Source: Cylindrobasidium torrendii FP15055 ss-10
Taxonomy: Eukaryota; Basidiomycota; Agaricomycetes; Agaricales; Physalacriaceae
Length of the DNA: 64,000 bases
Assembly: GCA_000934385.1 (NCBI GenBank)
Contig: KN880445.1
Coordinates: 62,001-126,000, forward strand
Reading direction: 5' to 3'
Made by a program: the position numbers and the translations under genes
Shown here: positions 11,391-22,708 of the stretch, piece by piece
How the letters are laid out: the number at the start of each line of letters is the position of its first letter
How positions within the stretch are numbered: position 1 is the stretch's first letter
The notes under the pieces: model-generated
Seen by the model: the letters and a program-made list of their open reading frames with translations, nothing else
What the model was told of the DNA's origin: nothing
Databases searched by the model: none

Positions 11391-13144
11391 ATGGCTGCGC
11401 GTTCTGAAGAAGTGCGTCCCACCCAATGCGTCCCCACCATGTAGTACCGTACTCAGTCTTTCTAGGCAGAGAATTGGGATCATCTCTTCGAGATCGTTGA
11501 CGGTGTCTCTGTTCCCGTCCCGGCGTACCGTGTCCCAGGAAAGAAACCATCATTCATCGTCACAGACCCCGCAAAGAGGACTCTGGCACCGGAGCGCGAT
11601 GCTGAAGAGCCTATATCCAACAAGTTCGACCTTTTCCATCCTTTCAACATCCTCGAGCCACAGACTCTCGCTGCGCTCCGTGCAGGCTGCTACATTGCAC
11701 CTTCCATGGAGTTGTTGAGATTCTTAACGAAGGAGGAGCACCACGAAATGCGGATGATCTTGTACGACCCTGGGGTTGTATGGGTGGTGCCGACGGGTGT
11801 GGTATCCAAGAAAGTCATTGAGTGGTGGTGCTCGACGTGGTTGCTTCTGAGGCAGAGGATTTTGGCATGCAGGGAAAGTCTGCAGTTCAATGACAAAATC
11901 CGAATGGCCAACCAGCGGACAAGAGATATAGCAATGAGAAAGCAGTTGGATTCCATCGCGGTAAGAGTCTCACGGAGCTTCAGTACGCAGACGCTTATTC
12001 CTTGGAATTTCCTTTAGATGAAGAAAGCGGCCGAAAGGCTGCGAACTGCTACGCAACGCCGCGTTCCCGTGCAGACCAAGAAAAGAAAGGCCTCAGACGA
12101 CTCCGATGAAGAATCAGACGCAATGAAGCACAAGATCGCATTGAATTCAGACGTCGATGCGAAGGCATCTTCGCAAACAGTGATATCCAGTGTGGTGAGT
12201 TTCCTGCGGCGTATGGTCATCGAGGGATTCTGGAGTCTGATTGCACTTTGAAGCCGCCTCCTTCCAAGAAGCACAAGTATCACGCTGACGTTACCGAAGA
12301 CACTGAGCCTTCCGTTCTGGGAGACTTGTCTCTGTTCGATCATACATACGGCGGCTCATACGATTCAGAACCCACCTCCCCTCTTCCGCTCGACTTATCG
12401 AAATGCCCCGAACGCTGCCTCAAATTCAACACTACGGAATGCCCTTGCACGGGAAAATACCGCAAAGCTGTTGATACCGTCGAAACTTCACCTCCAGAGC
12501 CACAGAGACTCTCGAAGCGCACCGTCATAGTCGATTTGTCTATCCTCACGGAGCCTACGTATCTGAGATACTCGCTCACGAACAGAAGGATGGCTCTCAT
12601 TCGCTGGCCGATTGAATACGCAAAGGGCCCATCCGAAAGCTATGTATGCGAGAACGACGTGCGTAAAGACCAGCCGAGGCGTCCGGTGTACGGCGTTTTG
12701 GAGAACCAGATCTCCTCGTCCGATGCTGTCGACACCGACGACGACAAGCGATACGATGCTGCCAAACCGAGAGTATACATGGCTAACGAAGCAGTCCACT
12801 CCTTGAGCTTGGCGTTGCAGGATCTGGTGGAATACAAGGATAGGGCAGCGAAAAAGATGCTTGTCGACTACTACCAACGGCTTGCGAAAGGTAGTAAAGC
12901 CTGGGCATGGCCGAGGGATATAGAGTCCGCTAAGGATATACTGCCTTTGTGGAGGGAATACCGGTGCAAAAAGACCGATCCGAGGCAGGATGGGCTTCAT
13001 CCCTTGCGCGAGTGCATATACTCATGCGACAGTGGCGGTATTGGTTGGGATACATCAGCGGGCACGGCAGAGGTAGAGGTGGATTCTCGGTACAGGGTGA
13101 AGATGTCGTACACCTCCGTCTGCAGTGATCATGTAGAGGAATGA
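11391..13144 (+). CDS. Unrecognised Cys-signature family, member A
   Basis: First of three paralogs. A seven-codon first exon (MAARSEE) is followed by an exon from GCAGAG (about 11467) starting AENWDHLFEIVDG, then PVPAYRVPGKKPSFIVTDP, NILEPQTLAALRAGCYI and VIEWWCSTW. After further introns come two nuclear-localisation-like basic/acidic stretches (KKRKASDDSDEE; PPPSKKHKYH). The C-terminal half has TYGGSYDSEPTSPLPLD, the cysteine cluster CPERCLKFNTTECPCTG, a second Cys site CENDVRKDQPRRPVYG and the closing block DPRQDGLHPLRECI ... YRVKMSYT. About 530 residues, no signal peptide or membrane helix. The cysteines could bind zinc, and a nuclear role is suggested by the basic stretches; neither is shown. 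Intron edges near 11958-12017 and 12193-12250 are approximate. Confidence 0.8.
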
Positions 13145-13220
13145 CGTAATAAACATGAGCCTGCGATTTGTGAATTCAGGGTCTTTCCTAATCCGGACTG
13201 ATATCATAATGGGCGCACGT

Positions 13221-13232
13221 GTGCTTAGTCAT
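13221..13232 (+). promoter_or_regulatory. Shared upstream motif of gene B
   Basis: GTGCTTAGTCAT, overlapping the end of a CACGTG palindrome (13216-13221), 117-128 bases upstream of the ATG of gene B. It matches the motif upstream of gene C in 11 of 12 positions. TTAGTCA resembles an AP-1/Yap1-type site. Confidence 0.4.
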
Positions 13233-13348
13233 GATCGTCTTTTACAAAAGTTGTTTGTTTGCATTTGTATGAAACGTTGTCATTGTTACAAACTCGGGGT
13301 CGGGACACTCTGCCTTTAACTACAACCATCACCACTACTACCACCACC

Positions 13349-15019
13349 ATGGCCTCGAGCTCTCAGGAAGAAGTGTGTTGTGCCGTCCATTATTTTCAGC
13401 ATTCAGTGGCATGAGTACTCACATGTTTTAAGGTCGAGGATTGGCGTCATTTATTCGAGATCGTCGATGGAGCCGTCGTTCCAGTGCCTTTGTACCGTGT
13501 CCCCGGGAAAAGACCATCGTGCATCGTCACAAAGAATATTCGGACCATTTCACCCCAGTGCGGTCTTGCTGGAGCGCACCCAGAGTATCGGTTCGACATT
13601 TTTGATGCAAGGAATATCTGTCATCCACTTGCATTCTATGCACTCATCTCGGGCGAGTACATCTCTACCGAATACGTGCCTTGGGATGTTATGCCTTCAT
13701 GGGAGGAGGTATACGAAGAGCATGGTTGTGGTTGTCAATCAGAATGGGAATTCCCTGAGGGTGAACTACACAAAGACTTGATAAATTGGTGGTTCTCAAC
13801 GTGGTGCTCTCATCGGCGGGCGGCGGTGGCATGCGTGAAAAGTCTGGAGTTCAACAACCAGCTGAGAGATTCCAACAAGAAGAAGGTACAATAAAATGAC
13901 ATTTTCTTCAGAATCCACGCTCATATTTCGCAGAAGGAGGCAAAGAAAGGCGCAGTGCAGAGTGTTGCAGAGATGCTGCGAGCTGCTCAACAATACGCGC
14001 AAGAAGCCTTGTCAGACCTAGCGGAGAGCAATAAACGGAAGGCCACTGAGGAGCTTGCTACGGATACGGAGCATAGGGCGAAGAAAGCCAAGACAGACTC
14101 GGATAGTACACCGGGCGATGCGGAGGCTCAGCTTGAGGTGCGATTTTCGTCGATACACATCATTCCTAAATCTAACTTTAATCTCAAGTCGCCTCTCTTG
14201 TTCAGTGAGCTGCCTCCCTTTGACTTGCCGCCATTCGATCCAACGTATGGCGGATCTTACGAGCCGACCTCTCCCCTGCCTCTCGATGTGTCCAAATGCC
14301 CTTCGAAGTGTCTCAAATACCAAACCGCTCGATGCCCGTGCACAGGGAGATTTCGCAAACCCAAGCCTCCTAGCCCTATCGAAGTCAGTCCACAACCAGC
14401 TGACAAGCCCAAGGTCGCGGCGGCGCCGTTGGATTTATCGAGTCTTTCGAAACAGACAGAATTGTTGTACGCGCTCAGGGGTGGAGAGGTTGCATGTATC
14501 CGTGTTCCAATCGCGTTCGCAGAGGGCGAGGCAAATGATTGTGCGTGCGAGAATGACGTGTCCAAGGACCAGCCGCGGCGTCCGGTGTATGGTGCTTTAG
14601 AACCACAGTTCCCCGCTCCCGACACCAATTGCAACGCCATGGACGTTGACGCGCCCAAGTCGACAGTAGTACGCCGCGATCCCGAAGCAATCAACCCGAG
14701 CGTAGCGCTGAGATGCTGGATGGGGCACAAGAAATGGGAGGCGGAAAAGATGTCTGTCGGGTACTACCAGCAGCTGATGGATATGGTTCCCGACTGGCCG
14801 GATTACATTGGGTCAGCAAAGTACGCTCCGCCGATTTGGAGGGAATATCGATCTGCGAAGCTTGACCCCAGGCAAGAGGGTTGCCATCCCCTGCGCGAGT
14901 GCATCTACGCGTACGACGAAGATGTCGATATGAGCGGCAGGGAAAGAACAGTGGGCGTGGCAGAGGTGAAGATGGATTCTTGTTACAAGGTGAAGATGTC
15001 GTACACCACCGTTTTTTAA
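13349..15019 (+). CDS. Unrecognised Cys-signature family, member B
   Basis: Tandem paralog of A, starting about 200 bases after its stop. Exon 1 encodes MASSSQEE; exon 2 (from about 13434) begins VEDWRHLFEIVDGAVVPVP and continues YRVPGKRPSCIVT and DLINWWFSTWCSHRR. The next exon (from about 13934) has a coiled, Lys-rich stretch with NKRKATEELATDTEHRAKKAK. The C-terminal half repeats the family signature: FDPTYGGSYEPTSPLPLD, CPSKCLKYQTARCPCTG, CACENDVSKDQPRRPVYG, WREYRSAKLDPRQEGCHPLR and KVKMSYT. A 51-base stretch, 14138-14188, has intron-like ends but preserves the frame whether removed or kept, so protein length is either about 500 or 17 residues more. It may be a nuclear zinc-binding protein, by inference from basic stretches and paired cysteines. 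Confidence 0.82.
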
Positions 15020-15117
15020 TACAGTGAAGGAAAGTGATATGTACACAAACTATGATTTTTACACATGCAAATGCACAGAGATGTTACCTATGCGAATATA
15101 CAGCAGCGAAGAAACGC

Positions 15118-16770
15118 TCAGTCCATACGATCCCAGTTCTGCTTCTCCCTTACCCTCTGTGCTGTAAGGCCCGCAGCCCGAACGAAGAATGAACTATCAA
15201 GCAGCTCCGCGCCCTTGAGCTTCGTCCCTGACAATGCGCCCTTCTCCATTGCACCGAAAGCTGAAGCATAATGCGCAAACGCTCGCTGGATTTTACAGAG
15301 ATGCTCGTCTGGATGAAGCGTAGCTTCTTGAAGAATTCCGTGCCAAGGGTTCGCCACAGCCGCGGAATTGATGAGCGCCCCTTCAAATGGTTTGACAGAC
15401 ACTGTGGGCGTAGTCGCGTACGATGCGATGTCAGCGGACACGAATTTAGCGATGTCAAGGTCAAAGGAGCGGGTGCGACTGCCGACAAACCAAACGAGAG
15501 TCATGGCGAGATAGCTACGGAGGAAGAGCTTCTGCGATGGGGGCGAAAGGTATGGCATATACGAGGGCAGGAACAAAGACGAAGTCACAAGATGCATTCT
15601 ATCCAAATTGTGAACAACAGAGGCATCAAAGAGAACGTGTTACTCACAAGAAGAAATCGGCAAAGAAACCCTCTTTGGGGGAAGTCATCCCAGCGCAAGC
15701 ATAGATGACGCTGTTTGTCCACTGCAGTTCCTCGATTTTCTTCTGCATGCCATGCGGGTCATCCAAGTCAAATGTCCACCGGTCAACGTATTCACGCAGC
15801 TTGGGGCCACGGTCTTTGAGCGTTTTCATGGCGTCAAGGTTTTCTGGACGATCGGTGTATGCGTTGTCCTTCAAGATGTCGTCCAGAATGTCGAAGACAT
15901 GAACGTTCTTGCGCGCAGGTTTACCGTCCGAGTGAGTGGGTTCGTCAAGCACGAGTTCTGACTCTATGCGCGAGGCAAGAGTGTCCAAAGCGGAGGACGG
16001 CTCGAACCACTGTGGAGAGGCAAAAACGCCATTGCGCCCGACCTGTGTGCAAGCCATGGCGAGTCCTGAACATGGTTATGAAGCCAGCCTGAAGGTCTCA
16101 ATGAGATTGCATACCTTCGGCCACAATTCCAGGGAGTCCGAATTCCAGGCCATATCCAATATGGATCATGGGATGTGCCAACCCTTCGACAAGGCGAGAC
16201 ACCATCCCTGGGATTGGCTTGTTGGAGCCGTCCGAGATGTTCATTGTAGGGGCAAAGACGAGATCTTCCAGGACCTTTGAGGTTCCGAGCGCCGCAATCT
16301 TTTCCGCGAAATACGCTGTATATGCAGCATAGAACCTGAGTACGAGAAAGTGTTAGCTTCTGCGAATATGGTCAACGTGCACCTACTCATCATCATCGAG
16401 GTGGTCGGCGAAGTTGGTATCGGTGATGGGCTCTGGAGGGTCGAGTTCCTTGCGCTGGTAAGGAGCCTCGTGCTCGAACGCTTTCTCAATCAAGCTCCCC
16501 TTGGCGCCCAACGCCCAGATCGCCAGGACATGGTGTGAGATATGGCTAAACAAGTGAGTTTGAGAACTGTCAATGGCAGCAAAAAGCTCACTTGTGGAGA
16601 CGACGAGGTCCTTGGAAGAAGACGTTGAACTGGGTGTGATTCTCCTTGAGTGTATGCAGGAGGGCGGCGGTCGACTCTGGATCTGCGCCTGGCAAGCGTG
16701 CGGGACAGTGAGAAGAAGGCGGGGCTGATGGCGTTGGGAACAGAAACGACAAGTCTTTTGAAGGCGCCAT
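15118..16770 (-). CDS. Questin-oxidase-like enzyme
   Basis: Member of the questin oxidase-like family (formerly DUF4243), whose studied relatives carry out Baeyer-Villiger-type oxidative ring cleavage of anthraquinones in ascomycete toxin and polyketide routes. Visible blocks are HTQFNVFFQGPRRLHN, HISHHVLAIWALGA (pattern N-H-x-x-H-H across a spliced junction), AYTAYFAEKIAALG, HPMIHIGYGLELG, WTNSVIYACAGM and MHLVTSSLFLPSYM. About 465 residues from five exons, normal for the family. The start MAPSKDLSF at 16770 follows a TATA element by about 45 bases. An in-frame upstream ATG at 16872 would add 34 Arg/Ser-rich residues resembling a mitochondrial presequence. It converges tail to tail with gene B, with only 98 bases between stops. 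The actual substrate is unknown; no polyketide synthase is in the window. Confidence 0.88.
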
Positions 16771-16812
16771 TGTCGTCGTGTGAAGAGAGGAATGGGCTCG
16801 GACGCCGCGTCT

Positions 16813-16818
16813 TATAAG
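16813..16818 (-). promoter_or_regulatory. Proximal TATA element, questin-oxidase-like gene
   Basis: Palindromic CTTATAAG context about 45 bases upstream of the ATG at 16770, placed to serve the shorter protein form. Confidence 0.45.
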
Positions 16819-16910
16819 GCCTGAGAAACCTGACGTCAGGAGCGACCTGCTGGCCAAGGTCACGAATCGCATGTGGGACGATGAGTAATGGAGAAAGTCT
16901 AGTCTGCTGC

Positions 16911-16916
16911 TTTATA
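16911..16916 (-). promoter_or_regulatory. Distal TATA element, questin-oxidase-like gene
   Basis: TATAAA on the minus strand about 40 bases upstream of the in-frame ATG at 16872, placed to serve the longer form with a presequence-like N-terminus. Confidence 0.4.
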
Positions 16917-17450
16917 TTGAATGGATGGAAATTCAAGCTTCCTGTTTGTTAAGCAAGCCATGGTGGCAGGACGGAAAGTATTTCCGCACGCTGGCACACA
17001 CACACGATCGCTCGGCATTAGGGCGCACGTGACCGCTTGCGTTTGCATAAAATCAATTTTTATGCTTTCTTTTTTTGTCCTTCGACACTCATGCGACCTG
17101 GATTATTATCAACATCTTCTCCAACGGTGCGTCCCGTTCTTCCGTTTATCCACCCCCCCCATACATGATGTTTGAGGCATTTGGCTTTACGCGGCGTTTT
17201 GCTGCACTGCAGAAACTTATCTCAGCTACCTTCGGGCTCGACCCGCTTTAACTGATCCCATATCCCCCCTCCATTGCTTTCACGGCAGACGCTCATTCTC
17301 CGTCTCCAGATCGATTGCCGCCAAGTTATTACATTCGTGTCCGATAGTACTGTAGCATTTCCTACTGCCGAAATAAAGACCTTCATTTGTACACCACCGG
17401 TCTACCCTAGGGCTTCCAGCCGTGAACACCACCCCAACCTCTCCGCCTCA
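16917..17450. other. Intergenic region
   Basis: No gene recognised. Contains the upstream region of the questin-oxidase-like gene, with GGGCGCACGTG at 17021-17031 (identical over 11 bases to a sequence upstream of gene B), and the 3' flank of the FAH-family gene. Confidence 0.4.
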
Positions 17451-18472
17451 TCATCGCTGGAATTTGTATCCTCCCTCGCGATCCTTTGCATTGCCATCCC
17501 AGCGAGTGATGAGCTCGCCAGATACTGTTTCCAGTCCCGCGGCAACCGTGTCGCCAGCCCTGATGATGCTCAACGCGCCAGCAGGCGTTCCGGTCAGAAT
17601 CAGGTCGCCTTCCTGCCGGACAACAGTCAGCATACACGCCATGTTGCTCGGTCAACTTGAATACACTACCTCCATGGTCATAACGCTCGAGCAATGCTCG
17701 ATCAGTGTGGGAATGTCGTATCTAACATCGACGCTTCAGACCATTATCGCATGCAGAAATACATCGAAGACGCACATCATCTGCTTGGTGATTCCGCGCT
17801 GCTTTTCTACGCCATTGACGCTCAGCCAGAGGACAAGGTCTGATGCATCAGGAATTCGCTCTCGCGGGACAAAGTCTGTTATGGGACAGAACGTGTCAAA
17901 GCCTTTTGCAGACGCCCAAGGCAAGCCTTTCTTTTTAACTTCCTGCTGCAAGTTGCGTGCAGTTCTGATAATGCCAATGAGCAAGCGGTGTAAAACAACC
18001 ATAAGAACGAGCTTACAAGTCGATTCCCAAAGCATAACCCGCGATATCTGCACCTGGTTTAGAACGATCTACACTAGTAGTTGCGAAGGAATGAACATAC
18101 ATCCGGAAGCCTGAGCTTTTGGGACATCACGACCCTTCTTACCAATAACGACTCCAAGCTCGACTTCATGGTGCATTTCGACGCCCTGTGGGATCTCGAT
18201 TGTTCCACCGTTTGAGAGATACGATGTAGTAGGCTTGAGGAAAAACCAAGGCTCGGAATTCGGAGGCGCGTTCATTTCCTTGATGTCTACATAGCTGTAA
18301 GAGTGGGATACACAACGGGAACTTGAGGTCACTTACGTTCATGATAGTTCCTCGTAATACACAGGCAAGTGAGCGTCTAGTAATCCAGTTGAACAATGAG
18401 CCGAACGTACCTTCCTATCGCATAGATCTTCTTTCCTTGCTTAATGAAATTGGCAGCAACAGACGACGACAT
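17451..18472 (-). CDS. FAHD1-type fumarylacetoacetate hydrolase-family protein
   Basis: Closely follows the FAHD1/acylpyruvase branch (acylpyruvate hydrolysis and oxaloacetate decarboxylation; typically mitochondrial). The N-terminus is MSSSVAANFIKQGKKIYAIGR, followed by NSEPWFFLKPTTSYL and the metal-site segment HHEVELGVVIGKKG with its Glu pair. Next come YIAGYALGIDLTARNLQ (third acidic ligand Asp), KKKGLPWASAKGFDTFCP and VPRERIPD, then the closing GDLILTGTPAGA. Exons are split by at least six short introns, all joining in phase. About 230 residues, normal for the family. The usual PTGVGP-type glycine segment after LTGTPAG is altered to ALSIIRAGD, a mild divergence. The start ATG at 18472 is the first in frame and gives the expected N-terminus. 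Confidence 0.9.
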
Positions 18473-18636
18473 TTGAAAGTGGTGGGGTATATCGTAGTAC
18501 GAAGGAAAGAGTCAGAAATGAGGCGGCAGGCCAAATATATTTCTGTCATATCCGGTTGAGTGTTCTATTGCGGGTGGTAACGCCGCGAGGGCCTAGTTGA
18601 ATGATAGTACATTTCAATTCGAGTTACAGAGTTACA

Positions 18637-21408
18637 CTATGCTCTCAGCCTCTCTGCCAACGCCTCGACAAGCCCCCTCAAACGTTCCGCTTCGTATGCA
18701 GCATGTTCTGCATTCCCTTCGATAGTGATGGCCTCCGTAAGCGCAGGCAACGTCGTCGCACCATATCCCAACCACTTCCCCGGAGCAACGCCCAAATGCT
18801 TGTACCACTCTCGGTCTGGGATACCTTCCTCCGAGATGAATCCATGCTCGAAAGTCGATAGCTTCTTGTTGACCGCGCGGATACGCTGCAGCGCCTTTTT
18901 GAGGTCGGACAAGGGCAGACCTGGGAGGAAGGAGTTTTGGCATCCGGCTGCCTTGAGCCCTGCAGCATGGAGAGCCAATCCATAGAGGCTGTCGATTTCT
19001 ACCCTGCCAAGCAAGAGTTGTTGTTGTACGACTTCATCGCACGGGCTGCCGAGCAGTTTCTTTATGCTGCAGTACACTTTCTTGAATCGCTTCTTGATAA
19101 CGTCCTCCCTTTGCCTCCATTTCTGGATGATTTCGAGTAGGGCCTTCTCCGCGGCGAATTTTTCGTAGTCCAGAGCGAGGCTGGCAGCCCGTAGAGTGTG
19201 GATGGATTGTCGCAATGCACTGAGGTCGACGAATACCGCTTGAGTCGTTGCCAGACTCTCGACACTGCGAAGCGTTAATCGGCAAGGACCTATCAGTTCA
19301 AGCGAAAGACAAACCGATCCAGATACTTCTCGAGTTCGAGGCTGTAATACGTCGTATTGAACGGAAGGATAGTGTTCGAGGACATCCGCAGGATTTGCAG
19401 TCCGAGATGCTTGGCCACCGCAACCTAGTTCACCTGTCAGCAAATATTTCACACTGGAGAAACGAGAGAACAAACATGGCGGTAAAATCCAGGGTCTCCG
19501 TACTTCTCCATCCAATATTCTGAATCGTAAACCGAGTGATAATGGTAGACGGCATCTCCGGGGCCGCTACTGAAGCTACTATCCGCGCTGGCCACCTAAT
19601 TCCAGGTAAGTAAAGAGTAGCCATGAAGGATAGGCGGAAGACGAACGCCAATGTGTTGGAGGAAGACAGTGTAGTCACTACCCGAGCCTAGGGCACCGAC
19701 CGCTACACTTTCGGCCTGCACTTCGGTGAAGGTGCCATTTCCTGCAAATGGACCACTGTCGGTACGCGCATCCCACAATGTGCGTGCAGCGTCGGTGGGA
19801 TGAGGGATTTCCAAGGCTGTCTGTTCGATGAAATGTGCCAAGGACGGTGAGGCATGCGCAGACCAGCGCGAACCTCCAGCAGAGCCGTCTGCGCCATACG
19901 TGAGCCCGAGAACGCGGATGTATAACGCTGCATACCAAGATTGAAGTACGCGACCACATTATCCCTGATAAACTCAGGGAAGTCTTCGCCCCATTCTGTG
20001 CTTCCAATAAGGCCGTACTGGATGATGATGAGCTCGGTGCTGGATAGGCAGTAGATATCCATACCTCTTCGGCATCCCAAGACGCGATGACAATTGTGCG
20101 AAGTGGTTTCCATCCTTCCTTGACGAGCGCTCCGAGCCCGCGAATCGTCTCAGCTAGACTGGCTGTACCGCTCGTTGGGTCGGAGGCACCCATGACCTAA
20201 AATACTTTGTGAGCTAGGTAGGAAAGAGACCAAGGAAAGCATACCCATGCATCGCGGTGGTTCCCAACCAACACAACCTCATCCTTGATACTCCCAGGAA
20301 TCACTGCAATAGTGTTCCAAATCGGTATAACCTTGGTGTCGACGTCGTTTTTCAGGCGGACTAGGTTCTTGCCATCTGCAAGCTTGAGAAGCTGTGCTGC
20401 ATTGGCGGACGAGAGCGGCAGACTAGGGATGGAGGGTCTGTTTAACCCCTCGGTGCGCGTAGAGTTTTCGTATGCGGGATATCCAGGTGTGGTCGGGTCG
20501 CCAGGATAAAGACTGATGAACTGCACGCTGCCACGCTGGACAGACGTCGGGCTGCGAGCAGGTCCATTGGGGTATGCCTCGTATCCATTCTCCACTGTGA
20601 CATCTCCATCATCTCTGGTGTCGCTATAGATAAGCACGCCAGCAGCGCCGACCTCTTGCGCCGCTTTGATCTTCAGGCCACGGAAGTTGGCGCCATATCG
20701 CGCGAGGATGATAGCACCCGTCGTGTTGACACCTTGTGCGACAAGCGCGTCGTAATCCTCCTTGCGTCCGTAGTTGGCGTAGATGAGTTTGCCAGTGACA
20801 TCGCCCGCCTGGCTGAGGCCGTGGAAGGTGGGTACGGCGTCGTAGTACTTTCCTGCCTCGGGGTCGGTGTCGTCCGTATGCTCGGTGAGGTCAAAGTCAA
20901 ATAGGACATTTCCATCGTCGTCGAGTACTTGGACTGCCCTTTCCAGCGGAGTGTTCATGACGGGGTAGTACTCGTCGATCCATGCTTTGGCGACAGATGT
21001 GTGAGGGATGGACAAGGTGGCATGGCGTGAATGCGGAGACCCAGCGGCGAATATTGGCTCCTCGAGAGGAGGAGAAATGCCAAGTTCCTTCTGGATTAAA
21101 TGCAGATAATCGAGTGCAGTCGTCTTGTCGTTGTCAGAACCAGCAGGATGAGGCTTGGAGGTAAACTGCCTGGATGTCTCCGTGCAGGACGCTTCGCTGG
21201 GCACTGTAAGGAAAAGATCCTCGGCAGTCTTGCCAATCAAAGGTGGTTTCTGGGTAATAGATCGCGATGTGAGACTGCTCTTCAGAAAGTGGACACCAGC
21301 GAATATGGAGAGTGCAACAAGAGCAGATTTAAGGAAGGGGTGGCGCTGCCTCGGCAAAGGAGAAGTAGCAGGCGGAGGGATAGCATGGCTACCCTTCTTG
21401 TCGCCCAT
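18637..21408 (-). CDS. Vps70/glutamate carboxypeptidase II-like M28 peptidase
   Basis: Type II membrane protein of the M28B peptidase family, related to yeast Vps70 and animal FOLH1. A cytoplasmic N-terminus ([13 protein letters not shown]) leads to one membrane helix ([18 protein letters not shown]). A protease-associated domain follows ([33 protein letters not shown]), then the peptidase core with co-catalytic zinc ligands: [24 protein letters not shown] then [10 protein letters not shown] across an intron, [18 protein letters not shown] and the final His in [20 protein letters not shown]. The C-terminus (to 18637) is the helical transferrin-receptor-like dimerisation domain. About 800 residues in roughly seven exons. 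All key residues are present, so an active zinc carboxypeptidase of the vacuolar or secretory system is likely. Peptide substrate is unknown. Confidence 0.92.
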
Positions 21409-21942
21409 GATGGTGGTAAGTAGCAAGTTAAAGTTACATAAACCTGCTATCTATCTGTTTCCACCTGCTTTTAAGTGATGGCCGCCGCGGCGAAGTTTAT
21501 ACTTATAACGAGAAAATAGGCACATACTTAGTCGAAGTTTGTCGCTCGTATTTATGGCGTCTTCTGACGAATAAATCAAAGTGGTTCTTGTTTCGACAGT
21601 TGACTGACAGTAAACGATGGGACGATGATGTCACCTTTCCCACGATCCATGCACTCTTGGATTCCTACACTCATGGCCCACTTTTTCTGCTGGAATAGTG
21701 TAACAAACGCGCCAAACAACATAAAGTCATGGGCGTTCTTCCTGCGAATACCTTTGACCACCCAGTCGCTTTGCGGCCTTACGTCCTCGAATTCATTTAC
21801 AAGGATCTGATGTTGACTTGATAATAACTGACTCTTCTTGACTCTGACAATCTCGGCATGAGTCGGAAACTGGCCTCCCATCCTACTTATACCTGCTCAA
21901 GCGTGTTTTCCCCTTTCAAACACACCCCATCAACCTTTCACG
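21409..21942. other. Divergent promoter region
   Basis: Shared upstream region of the minus-strand M28 peptidase and the plus-strand 2OG oxygenase. A 101-residue minus-strand frame (21576-21881) has no recognisable features and is not called. A CTTATACC patch near 21886 may act as the oxygenase TATA element. Confidence 0.45.
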
Positions 21943-22708
21943 ATGCCGACCGCCACCCAAATCGATTTCTCCACCACCGAGCTAGCGGACTCGTACACAG
22001 GCTTCTACGCCAAAATCGTTGACGACGTCTTCACACTCGAAGAATGCAGAGCTCTGGTTGACCTAGCGGCCTCTGCGGAAGGTGGATGGCAAGCCGTCGG
22101 CGAGTCTGATCCAAATACGCAGCGCGACTCGCCCTCGAATTTTCGGTACTGCCAGCGTATCCTACGTTTCGACGAGGAAACAGCAAACACAGTCTTCGAG
22201 CGCTTGAAGCCGTTTGTTGAAGACGACCTCTCCGTGATAGATTCAAAGAGCAAATGGGCAGGTATTGCAGGCAAAGTTGGAAGGAAATATGGGCCAACAT
22301 GGGAGCTGAGAGGGTTCGTCCTGCTTTCCATCTCAGCGTGGTACAATCTTTGATTGAGCAAACAGTGTAAACTCACGCTTGAGCTTCCTCAAGTACAGCG
22401 CTGGCCATTTCTTCCAACCGCATTGTGATGGCCTGGTGAATGTGGACAACCTCAAGTCATTCGTCACACTGCATCTATACTTGACCGACCGCGATATCTC
22501 AAGGGAAGGCTTTGATGGGACGCTGAATGGCGGTTGCACCAGATTCTGGACGCCGAACAAGAAGCATTATTTGGATGTCGAGCCAAAGGTCGGCCGTGTT
22601 CTGATATTCCAGCAGAGGATGTTGGTGCATAGTGGCGAGCCAGTATCAGATGGGTTCAAGTATACGATGCGGAGCGACTTTATGTTCGAGATGACAAAGA
22701 CTCAGTAA
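21943..22708 (+). CDS. 2OG-Fe(II) oxygenase, prolyl 4-hydroxylase-like
   Basis: Iron- and 2-oxoglutarate-dependent dioxygenase of the prolyl-4-hydroxylase alpha-subunit type. One intron (about 22317-22372) separates an N-terminal exon (MPTATQIDFSTTELAD ... VFTLEECRALVDLA) from the catalytic exon. The iron site is His-x-Asp in FFQPHCDGLV with the distal His in MLVHSGEPV. The 2OG-binding basic residue is in GFKYTMRSDFMF. The double-stranded beta-helix is complete. No signal peptide or membrane helix is seen, so this is probably cytosolic or nuclear, unlike collagen prolyl hydroxylases. About 235 residues. Its substrate could be a protein or a small molecule; the sequence does not decide. Confidence 0.9.

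Noticed and set aside
21576..21881. A 101-residue minus-strand frame in a divergent promoter
   Set aside because: No recognisable features; lies where the promoter of the oxygenase should be.
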